Shown: positions 43,036 through 52,326 of the stretch, one piece after another
How positions within the stretch are numbered: the stretch's first letter is position 1
Layout of the letters: every line of letters starts with the position of its first letter
The notes under the pieces: generated by a model
Databases searched by the model: none
What the model was told of the DNA's origin: nothing
Seen by the model: the letters and a program-made list of their open reading frames with translations, nothing else
NCBI RefSeq assembly: GCF_003236175.1
Contig: NZ_QKTW01000022.1
Location: 247,393-311,392, forward strand
Direction: 5' to 3'
DNA length: 64,000 bases
Origin: Taibaiella soli
GTDB taxonomy: Bacteria; Bacteroidota; Bacteroidia; Chitinophagales; Chitinophagaceae
Position numbers and translations under genes: made by a program

Positions 43036-44880
43036 TTATTTCTTTACAATGTTTCTGGCGATGTTGATACCTGGTGATTGTATCTGCAGGATATACATTC
43101 CGGTTGGGAGGTTATCCAGGTTATCGATAGAAACGTTGTTCGCACCAATTTCGAAAGTTTGGCTGGCATTATAAACTGGCTTCCCTTGTACATCGAACAG
43201 TCTGATATAACCAGTTTCTCTTTGTGCAGCGTTAACCTGAACGTTGAGCGTAGCATTGAATGGATTTGGACTTGCAACGACAGACTGATAAACATCTGAT
43301 GTCTGCATGCTCACTTTTACTACAGGGCTATATTGCGTTTTCTGATCATAGTCAACAGTTTTAAGACGGTAGAAGTTTGCGCCATTATTTGGGTTCGCGT
43401 CGGTAAAAGAATACTGATATTGTTGATCTGTGTTGTGCTGGCTGGTAACTGTGCCGATAGATTCGAAGTTTTGTCCGTCGTTGCTTCTTTCAATAGAGAA
43501 ATAGCTAGTGTTTTCCTCTCTGTAAGTAAGCCAGTCGAGTTGCACATCGGTATTTTTTGCAGTTCCGGTAAATGATACGAGTGTCAGCGGTAATGGATTG
43601 ATGACAGACACCGTAAAGTGTGCCGGTACCTCGCTGTAGAATCCTGCATCAGATACAGTAACGTCAAAAACACGATTGCCTACTGCGGGTGATGTAGCTG
43701 TATTGTTGTATTGTATTGCATCGAGCAGTGCTTCTGCCTGTACCATTGGAATAGTAGTGCTGCTGTTTTTGGTGAAAACCAGTGAGCGTTCGCCGCCAGT
43801 TACTTTTGCAGCTACTTTGTAGGTAACGCCACCCAGAACTATATTCGGAATGCTTGCTCCGTCTGTAAAATTCAAAGCAATCGGACTTCCGCTGGTTGCG
43901 CCGTTAATTTTCAGTTGTTCAGAACCACCATTTAATAACTCTGCAGTGGTTACAGAAATCGTCATATTGTCGAGCGTTGTTCCGGTAGATGGCGTAGTGC
44001 TTTGCGGCGGGATATTTGAACCTCCTGTGGTAAACGAAACTGCATTGTTTGAGAAAGTTGCTGTATTATCATAACCGGTTGTGTTTGTATTTAAATCTAC
44101 AATCGGCGGTGTCAGTGTATTTGGTGTAACAGACCAGTTAGGACCTACAGAAAAGTCGATGAAGAAATAAGCTGCGCCGCTTCCTTCCGCGCCTACAGAT
44201 ACAGTGAAAGTGCTCATGTTATCATAGCTGAGTCTCGCACGTGTATTGTCAGCCGTTGCATTCGTGCTATTGCTGTCAATGGTAGATCTGAAATGAGTCA
44301 TGCCTGTAGTGCTGTTGTAAGAAGTAGCAATAGTGGTAGTCTTACCCAGCTCTGCTTTTGTGAAGCCTGAAAAGTCGTTGTACTGGTTAGAACCGTTGCC
44401 ACCGTTACCATCAATATCATACGTGTTTAATATTACGTGCTGCAGGTTAACGAGTGTTCCTGTTTTAGTAGTGGTGCTGTAAGTACCGTGTTTGATGAAT
44501 TCAAAACTGAATTTCGCAGATCCGCCGCCAGAATTCATATTGAACTGAGGTGAAAAAAAGCGATCGTCATTGTTGGTGTAGCCGGTACCTGTTCCTGTTT
44601 TGTCGAAAGTGCTGATTGTGCCGTTGGTCAGAGACAGCGTGTGCACAACTACGTCCATTGCCTGGCCGCTAACTGTGATTACATTCTGGTACAGTACTAC
44701 GTCTCCAACAGATGTGCCTGTGCCTACTTTGTTGGAGATAGTAACGCCGGTTCCACCCATGCTTACGCGTTGGTAGTTGACGTCATAATTAGTTTGAGCT
44801 TTTGCAAAAGTTGAGGTTGCTGCGAGTAATGTGATTGCTCCGAATTTTTTTAAGTTGAGCAGTTTGGTGTTAAGCTTCAT
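43036..44880 (-). CDS. Secreted protein with cadherin-like/Ig-like region and T9SS sorting domain
   Basis: 614 aa. Signal peptide (about 1-28, ending FAKAQ). Residues 30-250 are Thr/Gly/Asn-rich beta structure with a repeated TGTG/NTTG pattern and look like a surface lectin-type or sandwich fold. About 265-430 holds a cadherin-like module (SVTTAELLNGGSEQLKINGA, FDVTVSDAGFYSEVP). Then PLPLTLVSFTGTAKNTDVQL and ENTSYFSIERSNDGQNF lead to the sorting domain VVASPNPFNATLNVQV ... LPTGMYILQIQ. It is exported by Sec, then by T9SS to the surface; no enzyme motif is seen. A palindrome lies 60 bp upstream. Confidence 0.83.
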   Translation of the reverse strand: MKLNTKLLNLKKFGAITLLAATSTFAKAQTNYDVNYQRVSMGGTGVTISNKVGTGTSVGDVVLYQNVITVSGQAMDVVVHTLSLTNGTISTFDKTGTGTGYTNNDDRFFSPQFNMNSGGGSAKFSFEFIKHGTYSTTTKTGTLVNLQHVILNTYDIDGNGGNGSNQYNDFSGFTKAELGKTTTIATSYNSTTGMTHFRSTIDSNSTNATADNTRARLSYDNMSTFTVSVGAEGSGAAYFFIDFSVGPNWSVTPNTLTPPIVDLNTNTTGYDNTATFSNNAVSFTTGGSNIPPQSTTPSTGTTLDNMTISVTTAELLNGGSEQLKINGATSGSPIALNFTDGASIPNIVLGGVTYKVAAKVTGGERSLVFTKNSSTTIPMVQAEALLDAIQYNNTATSPAVGNRVFDVTVSDAGFYSEVPAHFTVSVINPLPLTLVSFTGTAKNTDVQLDWLTYREENTSYFSIERSNDGQNFESIGTVTSQHNTDQQYQYSFTDANPNNGANFYRLKTVDYDQKTQYSPVVKVSMQTSDVYQSVVASPNPFNATLNVQVNAAQRETGYIRLFDVQGKPVYNASQTFEIGANNVSIDNLDNLPTGMYILQIQSPGINIARNIVKK

Positions 44881-44940
44881 TTCTTAAGTGGTTGGTGTAA
44901 TAATTGAGTAGAAATCTTTCGTTATATATTAAAATGATTA

Positions 44941-44959
44941 ATTGTAGTTATACTACAAT
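44941..44959. promoter_or_regulatory. Palindrome upstream of the T9SS gene, possible operator
   Basis: ATTGTAGT-TAT-ACTACAAT: perfect 8-bp arms, 3-nt centre, about 60 bp before the start. The remainder of the gap 44881-45459 has no supported gene; it contains a piece of the dispersed repeat (GCGACGCAACTCAGG, 45254-45268). Confidence 0.4.
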
Positions 44960-45459
44960 CGCTTGTTAAATGCTTTCAGTTACTTTCTTTCGTTTGTGTT
45001 AATTGCTTGGTAGCGAGGGCAAAAGTAGATCGCTTTGAAGACCATACACATTTATTTTGAGCACTTAACCATTCATTTACAAACGGTTAACCTTTCAAAG
45101 GCAATTTTAACAGAATGTATTTCGAATAAATTTTATGTGTTTTTTTATCATGAATTTGGCCAGAAGCTGAAAAGAGAATCGGAGGCGGCAATAAAAAAAA
45201 TGGGAAAGACTGAGGTTTATATTATGCTAATCGGAGTGCTGCCGTTAACAAGTGCGACGCAACTCAGGCCTAATCGGAGTGGGATTGCTGGCGGCCACTA
45301 GTAATTTATAAACCAAAACTCTTAAATCCGCGCGTGTTTTTTTGAAGGCTTAGTTTGTTTTTAATGTGATTTTTTGCGCCTTAGATTTGAAAGAGACTTG
45401 CAGAGAACATACCAATTTGCTTCAAAATCTTATGTTTATTTTGTCGGTAAAGCTGGCTA

Positions 45460-46473
45460 ATGAAAAATAAACTTGCGGTTGTCTTTTGTATGCTGATGTC
45501 GCTCAACACGGCGTTTGCTCAGGACGGACAATATATTCTGGTATTATCAAAAGGCGAAAAGAAAATGTGGGTTTTGGATTATGGCTCGCTGGATACTGTA
45601 CAGAAAGTTCCGGTGGGGGAGGATCCTCATGAAATTATATTGTCTCCGGATCAGCATACTGCTTATGTTTCCAATGCTGTGATTGCCGGAACCGGACATA
45701 TCATAAATGTCATTGACCTGAAGACTTTCACTCCTGATCATGATATTGATACTAAACCTTTTTTAGTGCCGCACGGCATGGTTTATCGTAACGATACGCT
45801 CTGGTATACGGCGCAGGGGGCTAAATGTATCGTGGCTTATGATCTAAAGCTGAATAAGACTGTGCAAGTGTTAGGGACAGGTCAGGATTTTACACATTTG
45901 CTGTATCTCACGCCAGACGGAAATACCTTCTATGCTACCAATGTGGAGTCTGGAACAATCAGTGTGTACGAGCGGAAGATGTATCCGCCTTACATGCCAC
46001 CAACCGGTGTGTTACCAGTTAATGCCAAAGAGCGGCTGGAATGGCGGCAGACATTGATTAATGTGGGCGTCGGTGCTGAAGGTTTTGACGTTACTGCGGA
46101 TGGAAAAGAGTTGTGGACAGCGCGCCCTGATGGATATATTATTATCGTTGACCTCCAAAAGAAAAAAATCAAAGCAAAAATCAATACAAATATTCAGGGG
46201 TTGCATCGTATTAAATTAACACCCGACGGGAAGACGGCCTGCGTGGTAAGTGTGAAAACCGGCGATCTTTTGTATTATAATGTGGCGACACATCAATTGG
46301 AACAAAAAATGAATATTGGCCGCGGTGCCGGCATTTATATGGACAAAAAAGCGAACAGGATGTTTATTGCCTGTACACCGGATAACTATGTTTCGGTAAT
46401 TGATCTTGTCACGAGAAAAGAAATTAAGAAGATCATCGTTAGTCGTCCGGATGGAATAATCGGTGTGAACTAG
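45460..46473 (+). CDS. YncE-like exported beta-propeller protein (YVTN repeats)
   Basis: 337 aa. Signal peptide (about 1-20, VVFCMLMSLNTAFA). The mature part is a seven-bladed propeller with repeats of the form S-P-D-x-x-x-A-Y-V-S-N and T-P-D-G-x-x-x: EIILSPDQHTAYVSNAVIAG, LLYLTPDGNTFYATNVESG, GFDVTADGKELWTARPDGY, RIKLTPDGKTACVVSVKTG, MDKKANRMFIACTPDNYVSV. Such periplasmic proteins bind ligands or nucleic acid (YncE); function here is unknown. Convergent with the SulP gene, with a shared terminator. Confidence 0.86.
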   Translation: MKNKLAVVFCMLMSLNTAFAQDGQYILVLSKGEKKMWVLDYGSLDTVQKVPVGEDPHEIILSPDQHTAYVSNAVIAGTGHIINVIDLKTFTPDHDIDTKPFLVPHGMVYRNDTLWYTAQGAKCIVAYDLKLNKTVQVLGTGQDFTHLLYLTPDGNTFYATNVESGTISVYERKMYPPYMPPTGVLPVNAKERLEWRQTLINVGVGAEGFDVTADGKELWTARPDGYIIIVDLQKKKIKAKINTNIQGLHRIKLTPDGKTACVVSVKTGDLLYYNVATHQLEQKMNIGRGAGIYMDKKANRMFIACTPDNYVSVIDLVTRKEIKKIIVSRPDGIIGVN

Positions 46474-46505
46474 AACATTGCGCTGTAAGGATAGTTCGTC
46501 CAAAT

Positions 46506-46541
46506 AAAAGGTTGTTTCAGGCATCAAACAACCTTTTATTT
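46506..46541. terminator. Bidirectional terminator
   Basis: AAAAGGTTGTTT/AAACAACCTTTT, 12 bp with an 8-nt loop, between the convergent YncE-like and SulP genes. Confidence 0.85.
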
Positions 46542-46555
46542 AGCAATGTTGAAGA

Positions 46556-48091
46556 TCAGCGATCAGCCATTACTGCATATTCCGGGTCTTCTATCAGGTT
46601 AACATCGATAACAGATTCTGCATTCTTCAACAGCGTTCTGCAATCAGGACTCAGATGACGGAGGTGTAATTTCTTTCCGGCTTTTTCGTAACGTTCGGTC
46701 AGTTTGCTCAATGCTTCGATGGCACTCATATCGGTAACGCGGCTTTCTTTGAAATCAATAATTACTTCGGCAGGATCATTCTGAATATCAAATTTGTCAG
46801 TGAATGTCCGCACGGAACCGAAAAATAGCGGACCATAAATTTCGTAGTGTTTCACGCCATTTTCATCAGTATATTTTCTGGCACGAATGCGTTTGGCACT
46901 TTCCCAGGCAAAGACCAGCGCAGATATAATCACGCCGATCAGTACCGCCAATGCGAGGTTGTGTAACCAAACGGTAATAGCTGCAACCAGTATGCCCACG
47001 ATCACATCATGACGCGGCATCTTGTTGACGATGCGCAGACTGATCCATTCGAACGTTCCGATAGCAACCATAATCATCACGCCCGTCAAAGCAGCCATTG
47101 GTACTTTTTCGATAATCGGTGCACCGAAGAGAATAATAATAAGAATCATAATGGATGCGATAATGCCAGAGAGTCTTGCTCTGGAACCCGCAGACAGATT
47201 GACGAATGACTGTGCAATCATCGCGCAGCCACCCATACCTGTGAAGAAGCCATTGACGATATTGGCGGTTCCCTGTGCCATACATTCTTTATTACCCCGG
47301 CCACGAGTGCCGGTTATTTCATCTACCACATTTAATGTAAGCAGACTCTCTACCAGTCCTACGCCGCCCATTACCAGCGAGTAGGGGAAAATGACTTTGA
47401 GTGTATCTAAATTAAATGGCACTGAAGGAATATGAAAAGATGGAAATCCACCGCTCACAGATGCAATGTCCTTCACTGTTTTGGTATCAATGCCGAAGCC
47501 TAATACGATCAGGAATACGACTATGATTGCTACCAGTGAGGCCGGTATTGCTTTTGTGATTTTGGGAAATACCATTACGATCAATATCGTTAACAGTGTA
47601 AGTCCGAGCATTGTCCAGAGTGCGGTGCCGCTCAGCCATTCTGTTCCGCCCGCAGTAGTGATTTTAAATTGCTGAATCTGCGCCATAAAAATGATAATTG
47701 CCAGCCCATTTACAAAACCATACATCACTGATTGTGGTACCAAACGAATGAATTTTCCTAATCGGAACACGCCTACCAATATTTGTAGTGCGCCAGCCAA
47801 AGCGACTGCAGCAAAAACATATTCTACGCCATGTGATTGCATCAATGCAATAAGCGTCACTACCGTAGCGCCTGCACCACCAGAAACCATGCCGGGTCTG
47901 CCGCCTAAAACAGCAGTGATTAAACCCATCATGAATGCAGCATAAAGACCGGTAAGCGGAGAAAGGCCAGCGAGAATTGCGAATGACAGAGATTCGGGAA
48001 TCATGGTCATCGCGACTGTAAAGCCAGCCAGGACTTCGTTTTTGTAATTGACTTTTTGTTTGAAATCAAAAAAATTAAGATAAGCCTTCAT
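46556..48091 (-). CDS. SulP-family anion transporter with STAS domain
   Basis: 511 aa. The membrane part (about 1-400) has the SulP signature region EVLAGFTVAMTMIPESLSFA, the LTGLYAAFMMGLITAVLG segment, GGRPGMVSGGAGATVV, and FTGMGGCAMIAQSFVNLSAG. A C-terminal STAS domain (about 420-505) carries AEVIIDFKESRVTDMSAIEA. SulP proteins in bacteria move sulfate, bicarbonate, or dicarboxylates across the inner membrane, usually with Na+ or H+. Substrate not readable; bicarbonate or sulfate are equally plausible. It is a single-gene unit. Confidence 0.92.
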   Translation of the reverse strand: MKAYLNFFDFKQKVNYKNEVLAGFTVAMTMIPESLSFAILAGLSPLTGLYAAFMMGLITAVLGGRPGMVSGGAGATVVTLIALMQSHGVEYVFAAVALAGALQILVGVFRLGKFIRLVPQSVMYGFVNGLAIIIFMAQIQQFKITTAGGTEWLSGTALWTMLGLTLLTILIVMVFPKITKAIPASLVAIIVVFLIVLGFGIDTKTVKDIASVSGGFPSFHIPSVPFNLDTLKVIFPYSLVMGGVGLVESLLTLNVVDEITGTRGRGNKECMAQGTANIVNGFFTGMGGCAMIAQSFVNLSAGSRARLSGIIASIMILIIILFGAPIIEKVPMAALTGVMIMVAIGTFEWISLRIVNKMPRHDVIVGILVAAITVWLHNLALAVLIGVIISALVFAWESAKRIRARKYTDENGVKHYEIYGPLFFGSVRTFTDKFDIQNDPAEVIIDFKESRVTDMSAIEALSKLTERYEKAGKKLHLRHLSPDCRTLLKNAESVIDVNLIEDPEYAVMADR

Positions 48092-48240
48092 TGTGGGGCA
48101 AAGGTAGCTAACTGTTTACAGTGGACAATCGACAGTTGACAATGCCCAAGCCTATTTATGCCGCTTTCTTTTTGGGATAACGATCAATTTACCCATTGAT
48201 GACAGAATTTCTCTACTGTAATTGTTAGCTTTGTCAAAAC

Positions 48241-48254
48241 ATACCAGTTAGTAT
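48241..48254. promoter_or_regulatory. TetR-type operator site 1
   Basis: ATACCAGTTAGTAT, an imperfect palindrome (ATAC/GTAT outer arms), ends 7 bp before the TetR ATG. The same context AAAACATACCARTTAGTA recurs at site 2. It suggests autoregulation. Confidence 0.55.
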
Positions 48255-48261
48255 CTTTTTT

Positions 48262-48849
48262 ATGTCGAAAGGAAATGCCACACGACTGGCAATATTGAAT
48301 AAAGCATTTGAGCTGATATATAAAAATGGTTATCAGGCTACGAGTATTGATGAAATAATTGCCACGACACATGTAACAAAGGGGGCGTTCTTTTACCATT
48401 TTAAGAACAAGGAGGATATGGGGCTGGCTTTGATTAACGAAGTGATGCAACCCGGTATGATTCCTTATATGACGCATGCATTGCAACAATCCGCTGATTT
48501 TAAAACGGGTGTTTATGAGATGATGAAGAACTTATTGCTGAAAGCACCATTTTTCAATGTCGATTATGGTTGTCCGGCGGTAAACCTGATCGATGAAATG
48601 TCGCCAGTAAATGAGTTGTTTAAAACAGCGTTGATGAATCTGGTGCGTGAATGGCAGTCGGCAATTGAAGCAGCATTTATCAAAGCACAAAGGGCGGGGC
48701 AGTTTCAGAAAAAGCATGATCCAAAGCAGGTGGCTTTGTACATCACGGCCAATTATGGTGGCGTGCGTAATATGGGTAAAGTATTTGGCAAGGATGCTTA
48801 CACGATGTTTTTGAAGCAATTCAAAAATTACCTGGACAGTCTCGAGTAG
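48262..48849 (+). CDS. TetR-family transcriptional repressor
   Basis: 195 aa. N-terminal helix-turn-helix (about 9-55): AILNKAFELIYKNGYQATSI, then EIIATTHVTKGAFFYHFKNK, the TetR recognition pattern. The C-terminal ligand domain has NVDYGCPAVNLIDEMSPVNE, whose Cys near residue 100 resembles electrophile-sensing NemR/AcuR-like repressors (inference). It begins just after operator-like site 1; site 2 lies between its stop and the rhodanese gene. Confidence 0.9.
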   Translation: MSKGNATRLAILNKAFELIYKNGYQATSIDEIIATTHVTKGAFFYHFKNKEDMGLALINEVMQPGMIPYMTHALQQSADFKTGVYEMMKNLLLKAPFFNVDYGCPAVNLIDEMSPVNELFKTALMNLVREWQSAIEAAFIKAQRAGQFQKKHDPKQVALYITANYGGVRNMGKVFGKDAYTMFLKQFKNYLDSLE

Positions 48850-48868
48850 TTTTTTTTGCTTTCAAAAC

Positions 48869-48882
48869 ATACCAATTAGTAC
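48869..48882. promoter_or_regulatory. TetR-type operator site 2
   Basis: ATACCAATTAGTAC, matching site 1 at 12 of 14 positions, 34 bp before the rhodanese ATG. Confidence 0.55.
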
Positions 48883-48916
48883 TTTTTGCTTTTCTTTTTT
48901 TAATCTATAACATACA

Positions 48917-49270
48917 ATGAGAATGATTGTTATTATCGCTGTTATCCTGATTGCGCTGTATGCGGCATACAAAATTTACAGTACCAATAAGGTAGATAAG
49001 CAACTGGATGGACTATTGAAACAAAAACATGTAATTCTCGATGTGCGCACTCCCGGCGAGTTTTCTGGTGGTCATATTGAAGGTGCCGTCAATATTCCGT
49101 TATCGCAATTGCGAACCGTTGAGATGCCAATGGATAAAAATGCAGTAATTATTACCTGCTGTTCGCATGGATTGCGCAGCGTGAAAGCGGTTGAAATTTT
49201 AAAAAACAGAGGTTTCGTCAATGCGCATAATGGTGGAGCATGGAGCGAGTTGGAGAAACATCTTAAATAG
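48917..49270 (+). CDS. Rhodanese-domain protein, membrane-anchored
   Basis: 117 aa. An N-terminal membrane helix (about 3-18, MIVIIAVILIALYAAY) anchors a single rhodanese domain: ILDVRTPGEFSGGHIEGAVN (40-59) and an active-site loop CSHGLRS with Cys82. This loop accepts sulfur from a donor in active rhodaneses. The arrangement as a single-domain rhodanese after a TetR repressor suggests a sulfur- or electrophile-stress response (inference). Paired with operator-like site 2. Confidence 0.88.
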   Translation: MRMIVIIAVILIALYAAYKIYSTNKVDKQLDGLLKQKHVILDVRTPGEFSGGHIEGAVNIPLSQLRTVEMPMDKNAVIITCCSHGLRSVKAVEILKNRGFVNAHNGGAWSELEKHLK

Positions 49271-49310
49271 ATGCCAGAGACAGGAGGAGCGCCGCAAAAT
49301 TCTTTTCCAT

Positions 49311-49353
49311 AAACAATAGAGCCGTTTGAACAATTCAAACGGCTCTATTGTTT
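49311..49353. terminator. Strong bidirectional terminator
   Basis: A 20-bp perfect stem (49311-49330 with 49334-49353) around a 3-nt loop, beginning AAACAATAGAGCCG; it separates the convergent rhodanese and dehydrogenase genes. Confidence 0.9.
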
Positions 49354-49371
49354 ATCATTTATAAATCAATG

Positions 49372-50229
49372 TTAGCTTCTAGTAATTGCGTCTTTCGCAA
49401 TCACGGTCCAATCATTTGCGCCGTGACCTTTTTCAATCCAACGGTCCATTTCCGCAGCTACCGACGGAATAACGTTCAGTGGCACATTGCCTTTCTCTGC
49501 TTCGGCCATCATCAAACCGGCATCTTTACGTGCCATATTCAATTCCCAGGACGGATTTTCGAAATTGCCGGCGGTCATACGTGCCAGACGGTTCGGCAGC
49601 ATTGCACCCGGATTCCACGTGTCAAAGAGGTTTTTGATATCATCAACAGAGATATCCAGTGCTTTCGCCAGCGATAAAGTATCTGTGATGCCAGCTGTAA
49701 ACGTGATCAGGAACAGGTTGCCGATCAATTTGATGCCAGCAGCTTTTCCTTCTGTTGTACCAAAGTTCATTACTTTGCCAGTCATCTTTGCCAGTGCCGG
49801 CTCTACTTTAGCAATCACATTCTGGTCGCCTGAAACCAGCATTGTACCTGTACTTTCCAATGCATTCTGCGGACCCATGAATACAGGTGCGTGGAGGTAG
49901 GTGAAGCCTTCTGCTTTCCAATCTGCCGTACGCTGAATGGCACCTTCAACAGATGTCGTTGTGTGATCGATGATCATCGCGCCAGGTTTCAGTGCAGATT
50001 TTGCAGCTGCCAGGACTTCATTTACAGCTGCGTCATCTTTTACAACAATATGAACGACGTCAGCATCTTTTACCGCGTCGGTAATATTGGCAAATGCTTT
50101 GGCACCATATTGTTCCATTGCAGTAGCGCGAGCGGTTGTACGGTTCCATACATTTACCTGCTCGCCTTTATTGATCATTGCTCTGACGAAATTGGAGCCT
50201 AACAGGCCCATCCCTAAAAATGCAATCAT
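49372..50229 (-). CDS. NAD(P)-dependent beta-hydroxyacid dehydrogenase family protein
   Basis: 285 aa of the 3-hydroxyisobutyrate dehydrogenase/6-phosphogluconate dehydrogenase family. N-terminal nucleotide motif MIAFLGMGLLGSNFVRAMIN (GxGxxG), VNVWNRT suggesting NADPH preference, substrate-site IIDHTTTSVEGA, catalytic-lysine region AAGIKLIGNLFLITF. It may reduce small semialdehydes such as succinate semialdehyde or glyoxylate; substrate is unknown. It is single, convergent with rhodanese. Confidence 0.88.
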   Translation of the reverse strand: MIAFLGMGLLGSNFVRAMINKGEQVNVWNRTTARATAMEQYGAKAFANITDAVKDADVVHIVVKDDAAVNEVLAAAKSALKPGAMIIDHTTTSVEGAIQRTADWKAEGFTYLHAPVFMGPQNALESTGTMLVSGDQNVIAKVEPALAKMTGKVMNFGTTEGKAAGIKLIGNLFLITFTAGITDTLSLAKALDISVDDIKNLFDTWNPGAMLPNRLARMTAGNFENPSWELNMARKDAGLMMAEAEKGNVPLNVIPSVAAEMDRWIEKGHGANDWTVIAKDAITRS

Positions 50230-50374
50230 TGTGTTTCTGTTTTGATAAAGGTAAGTAGAAAGTCAAAAGCGCAATCGTGAATGATCAATCAATGTCGTTT
50301 CCTTAAACGCTCTGAAGACAAATATCTTTGATTTGGCGACTGGTTTTTCATTTTGCTGTAGCATCACTCTTCTC

Positions 50375-50443
50375 CTACTTTTTTTATGCCAAAAAAAGTA
50401 GGCAAAAAAGGGCAGCCTAAGCCAGATCACTCCGTGGCTTAGG
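50375..50443. repeat. Double-hairpin intergenic element
   Basis: CTACTTTTTTT-ATGCC-AAAAAAAGTAG (50375-50401) then GCAAAAAAGGGCAG and a second stem CCTAAGCCA/TGGCTTAGG (50416-50443). I recall similar elements from other Bacteroidota genomes. It lies in a 526-bp gap (50230-50755) that shows no gene. Confidence 0.55.
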
Positions 50444-50755
50444 CGATCGCTCGATTAAGCAGCGCGCTACTGTGCTGCCAAGCTAATAGCCTTGAAAAAT
50501 AGGCCATGTTTTTAGCGAACATTTTCTTAAGGAAATGACAGTGAATGGTCAATGGTGAAATACAAAGCTGAATTGCGTTTATTCTTTAGAGGATAGGGTA
50601 TTCCCGCGATTTTTTACCGTTTTAGACGGATTTGTACCATTCGCGAAAGCAGGATCTTGGTAGCTTTGGTATGATATTGTTGCGCAATAACAGAGCGGCC
50701 GCCAGAAATTGCTGCGCAGAAACTGCAATTCTTTTTCAGATAAAAACATATTAAC

Positions 50756-51664
50756 ATGACTGAGGCAAATCATTATGATGTAATTATTGTTGGTGGCAGT
50801 TATGCGGGTCTTTCTGCCGCGATGGCATTGGGGCGTTCGCTTAGAAAAGTGCTGATTATCGACGGGGGTATGCCTTGCAACCGGCAAACGCCGCATTCTC
50901 ATAATTTTATTACGCAGGACGGAAAAACACCCAAAGAAATTTCTTTGCTGGCACGGGAAGAGGTGCTGCGTTATCCAACGGTAAAGCTTATAAATGATAC
51001 CGCACTCAGCGGACGTAAGCTGGATAAGGGTTTTGAAATCGTTGTGCAGTCAGGTGAGGCTTTCTCTTCGGATAAATTGATTTTCGCCACCGGTATTAAA
51101 GATATTATGCCGGGGATTCCGGGTTTTTCGGAAAGCTGGGGCATCACCGCAGTGCACTGCCCGTATTGTCATGGCTATGAAATCAAGGAACAGCCCACAG
51201 CTATACTTGCCAACGGTGGCATTGCATTTGATTATGCCAAGGTGATTTTTAACCTTACTAAAGATCTGACGATCCTGACAAATGGCCCGTCGGTATTCAC
51301 TGTCGAACAAATAGAAATATTAAAGAGCCGGGGAATTAGAATCAACGAAACGGAAATTGATCGCTTGCAACATACTGATGGCAATATTCAAAAAATCATT
51401 TTTAAAGATGGTAATCAACTGGAGATAAAGGCGATTTATCATAAGCCAGCTTTTGAACAGCATTCGGATATCCCGGTGGCGTTGGGATGTGGTGTAACCG
51501 AGCATGGGTATATCATTACCGATGAAATGCAGAAAACATGGGTTCCCGGTGTTTTTGCCTGCGGCGATAATACCAGTATGATGCGCTCAGTCGCCAATGC
51601 GGTAAATACAGGGCAAATGGCAGGCGCAGTTGCGAATAAAGAGTTGGTCGACGAACGGTTTTAA
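50756..51664 (+). CDS. Thioredoxin-reductase-like FAD-dependent pyridine-nucleotide oxidoreductase
   Basis: 302 aa. FAD motif VIIVGGSYAGLSAAMALGRS (9-28), redox-active CPYC in VHCPYCHGYE (about 137-140), NADPH region with weak GxGxxA (ILANGGIAFDYAK), and the C-terminal VFACGDNTSMMRSVANAVNTG. The N-terminal GMPCNRQTPHSHNF segment is characteristic of the GliT/HolE-like dithiol oxidases and related Bacteroidota proteins rather than classic TrxB. It may oxidise a thiol cofactor or act as TrxR. It is divergent from neighbouring genes in strand context and is single. Confidence 0.87.
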   Translation: MTEANHYDVIIVGGSYAGLSAAMALGRSLRKVLIIDGGMPCNRQTPHSHNFITQDGKTPKEISLLAREEVLRYPTVKLINDTALSGRKLDKGFEIVVQSGEAFSSDKLIFATGIKDIMPGIPGFSESWGITAVHCPYCHGYEIKEQPTAILANGGIAFDYAKVIFNLTKDLTILTNGPSVFTVEQIEILKSRGIRINETEIDRLQHTDGNIQKIIFKDGNQLEIKAIYHKPAFEQHSDIPVALGCGVTEHGYIITDEMQKTWVPGVFACGDNTSMMRSVANAVNTGQMAGAVANKELVDERF

Positions 51665-51690
51665 TCAGTTGGCAATTGCCCATTGTAAAC

Positions 51691-52326
51691 CTAGAGCAGG
51701 TCCTGCTGGTTGGCAACCATGATTAGTTCAGCTACATTTTTCACTTCGAATTTCTGAATCAGATTTTTTCGATGGGTATCAACTGTGAGCGGACTCAAAA
51801 ACAATTCATCGGCGATTGTCTGACTGGTTTTGCCTTCGGCAATCAATTGTAAAATTTGTTTTTCTCTGCGCGTGAGTTTGGGTATGCCGCGCAGTTCGCT
51901 TGGAGAAGGGTGGCTGATAATCTCGTTCACTTCCTTGCTATAGGCGATTTTTCCCTGCAAGGCCTCATAGATGCAATGGCGCAATTCTTCGAGCGAACTA
52001 TTCTTTAGCAGATAACCACTCGCACCGTTTTGTATGGATTGCATAATGATACTGCGTTCCGTACGATTGCTGAGCATGAGAATAACGGTACTTACTGATT
52101 GTCGTTTAATCAGGCGACATAGTTCCAAGCCATTCATATCAGGTAGACTGATGTCAAGTAATACAAGGTCTACCTGATTTATTTTTAAGTAAGAAAGAAT
52201 ATCTGCGCCGGTGCAAAACCCACCGACCACCTGCAGGTTGGTTTCATTTTGCAGCAGCATTTTTAATCCTTCGATGACAATCGGATGATCGTCTACGAGC
52301 GCGGTGATCAGTTTATCCGTTGGCAT
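51691..52326 (-). CDS. NarL/LuxR-family response regulator
   Basis: 211 aa. Receiver domain: VDDHPIVIEG (11-20), phospho-acceptor Asp58 in VLLDISLPDMNG, then a linker and a LuxR helix-turn-helix (about 145-205): LTRREKQILQLIAEGKTSQT, LSPLTVDTHRKNLIQKF. It overlaps the kinase gene by 14 bp and is its partner; target genes unknown. Confidence 0.93.
   Translation of the reverse strand: MPTDKLITALVDDHPIVIEGLKMLLQNETNLQVVGGFCTGADILSYLKINQVDLVLLDISLPDMNGLELCRLIKRQSVSTVILMLSNRTERSIIMQSIQNGASGYLLKNSSLEELRHCIYEALQGKIAYSKEVNEIISHPSPSELRGIPKLTRREKQILQLIAEGKTSQTIADELFLSPLTVDTHRKNLIQKFEVKNVAELIMVANQQDLL

Noticed and set aside
45035-45301. 88-aa frame in the 44.9-45.5 kb gap
   Set aside because: No signal or family features; its end overlaps a dispersed-repeat piece. 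I treat the gap as noncoding.
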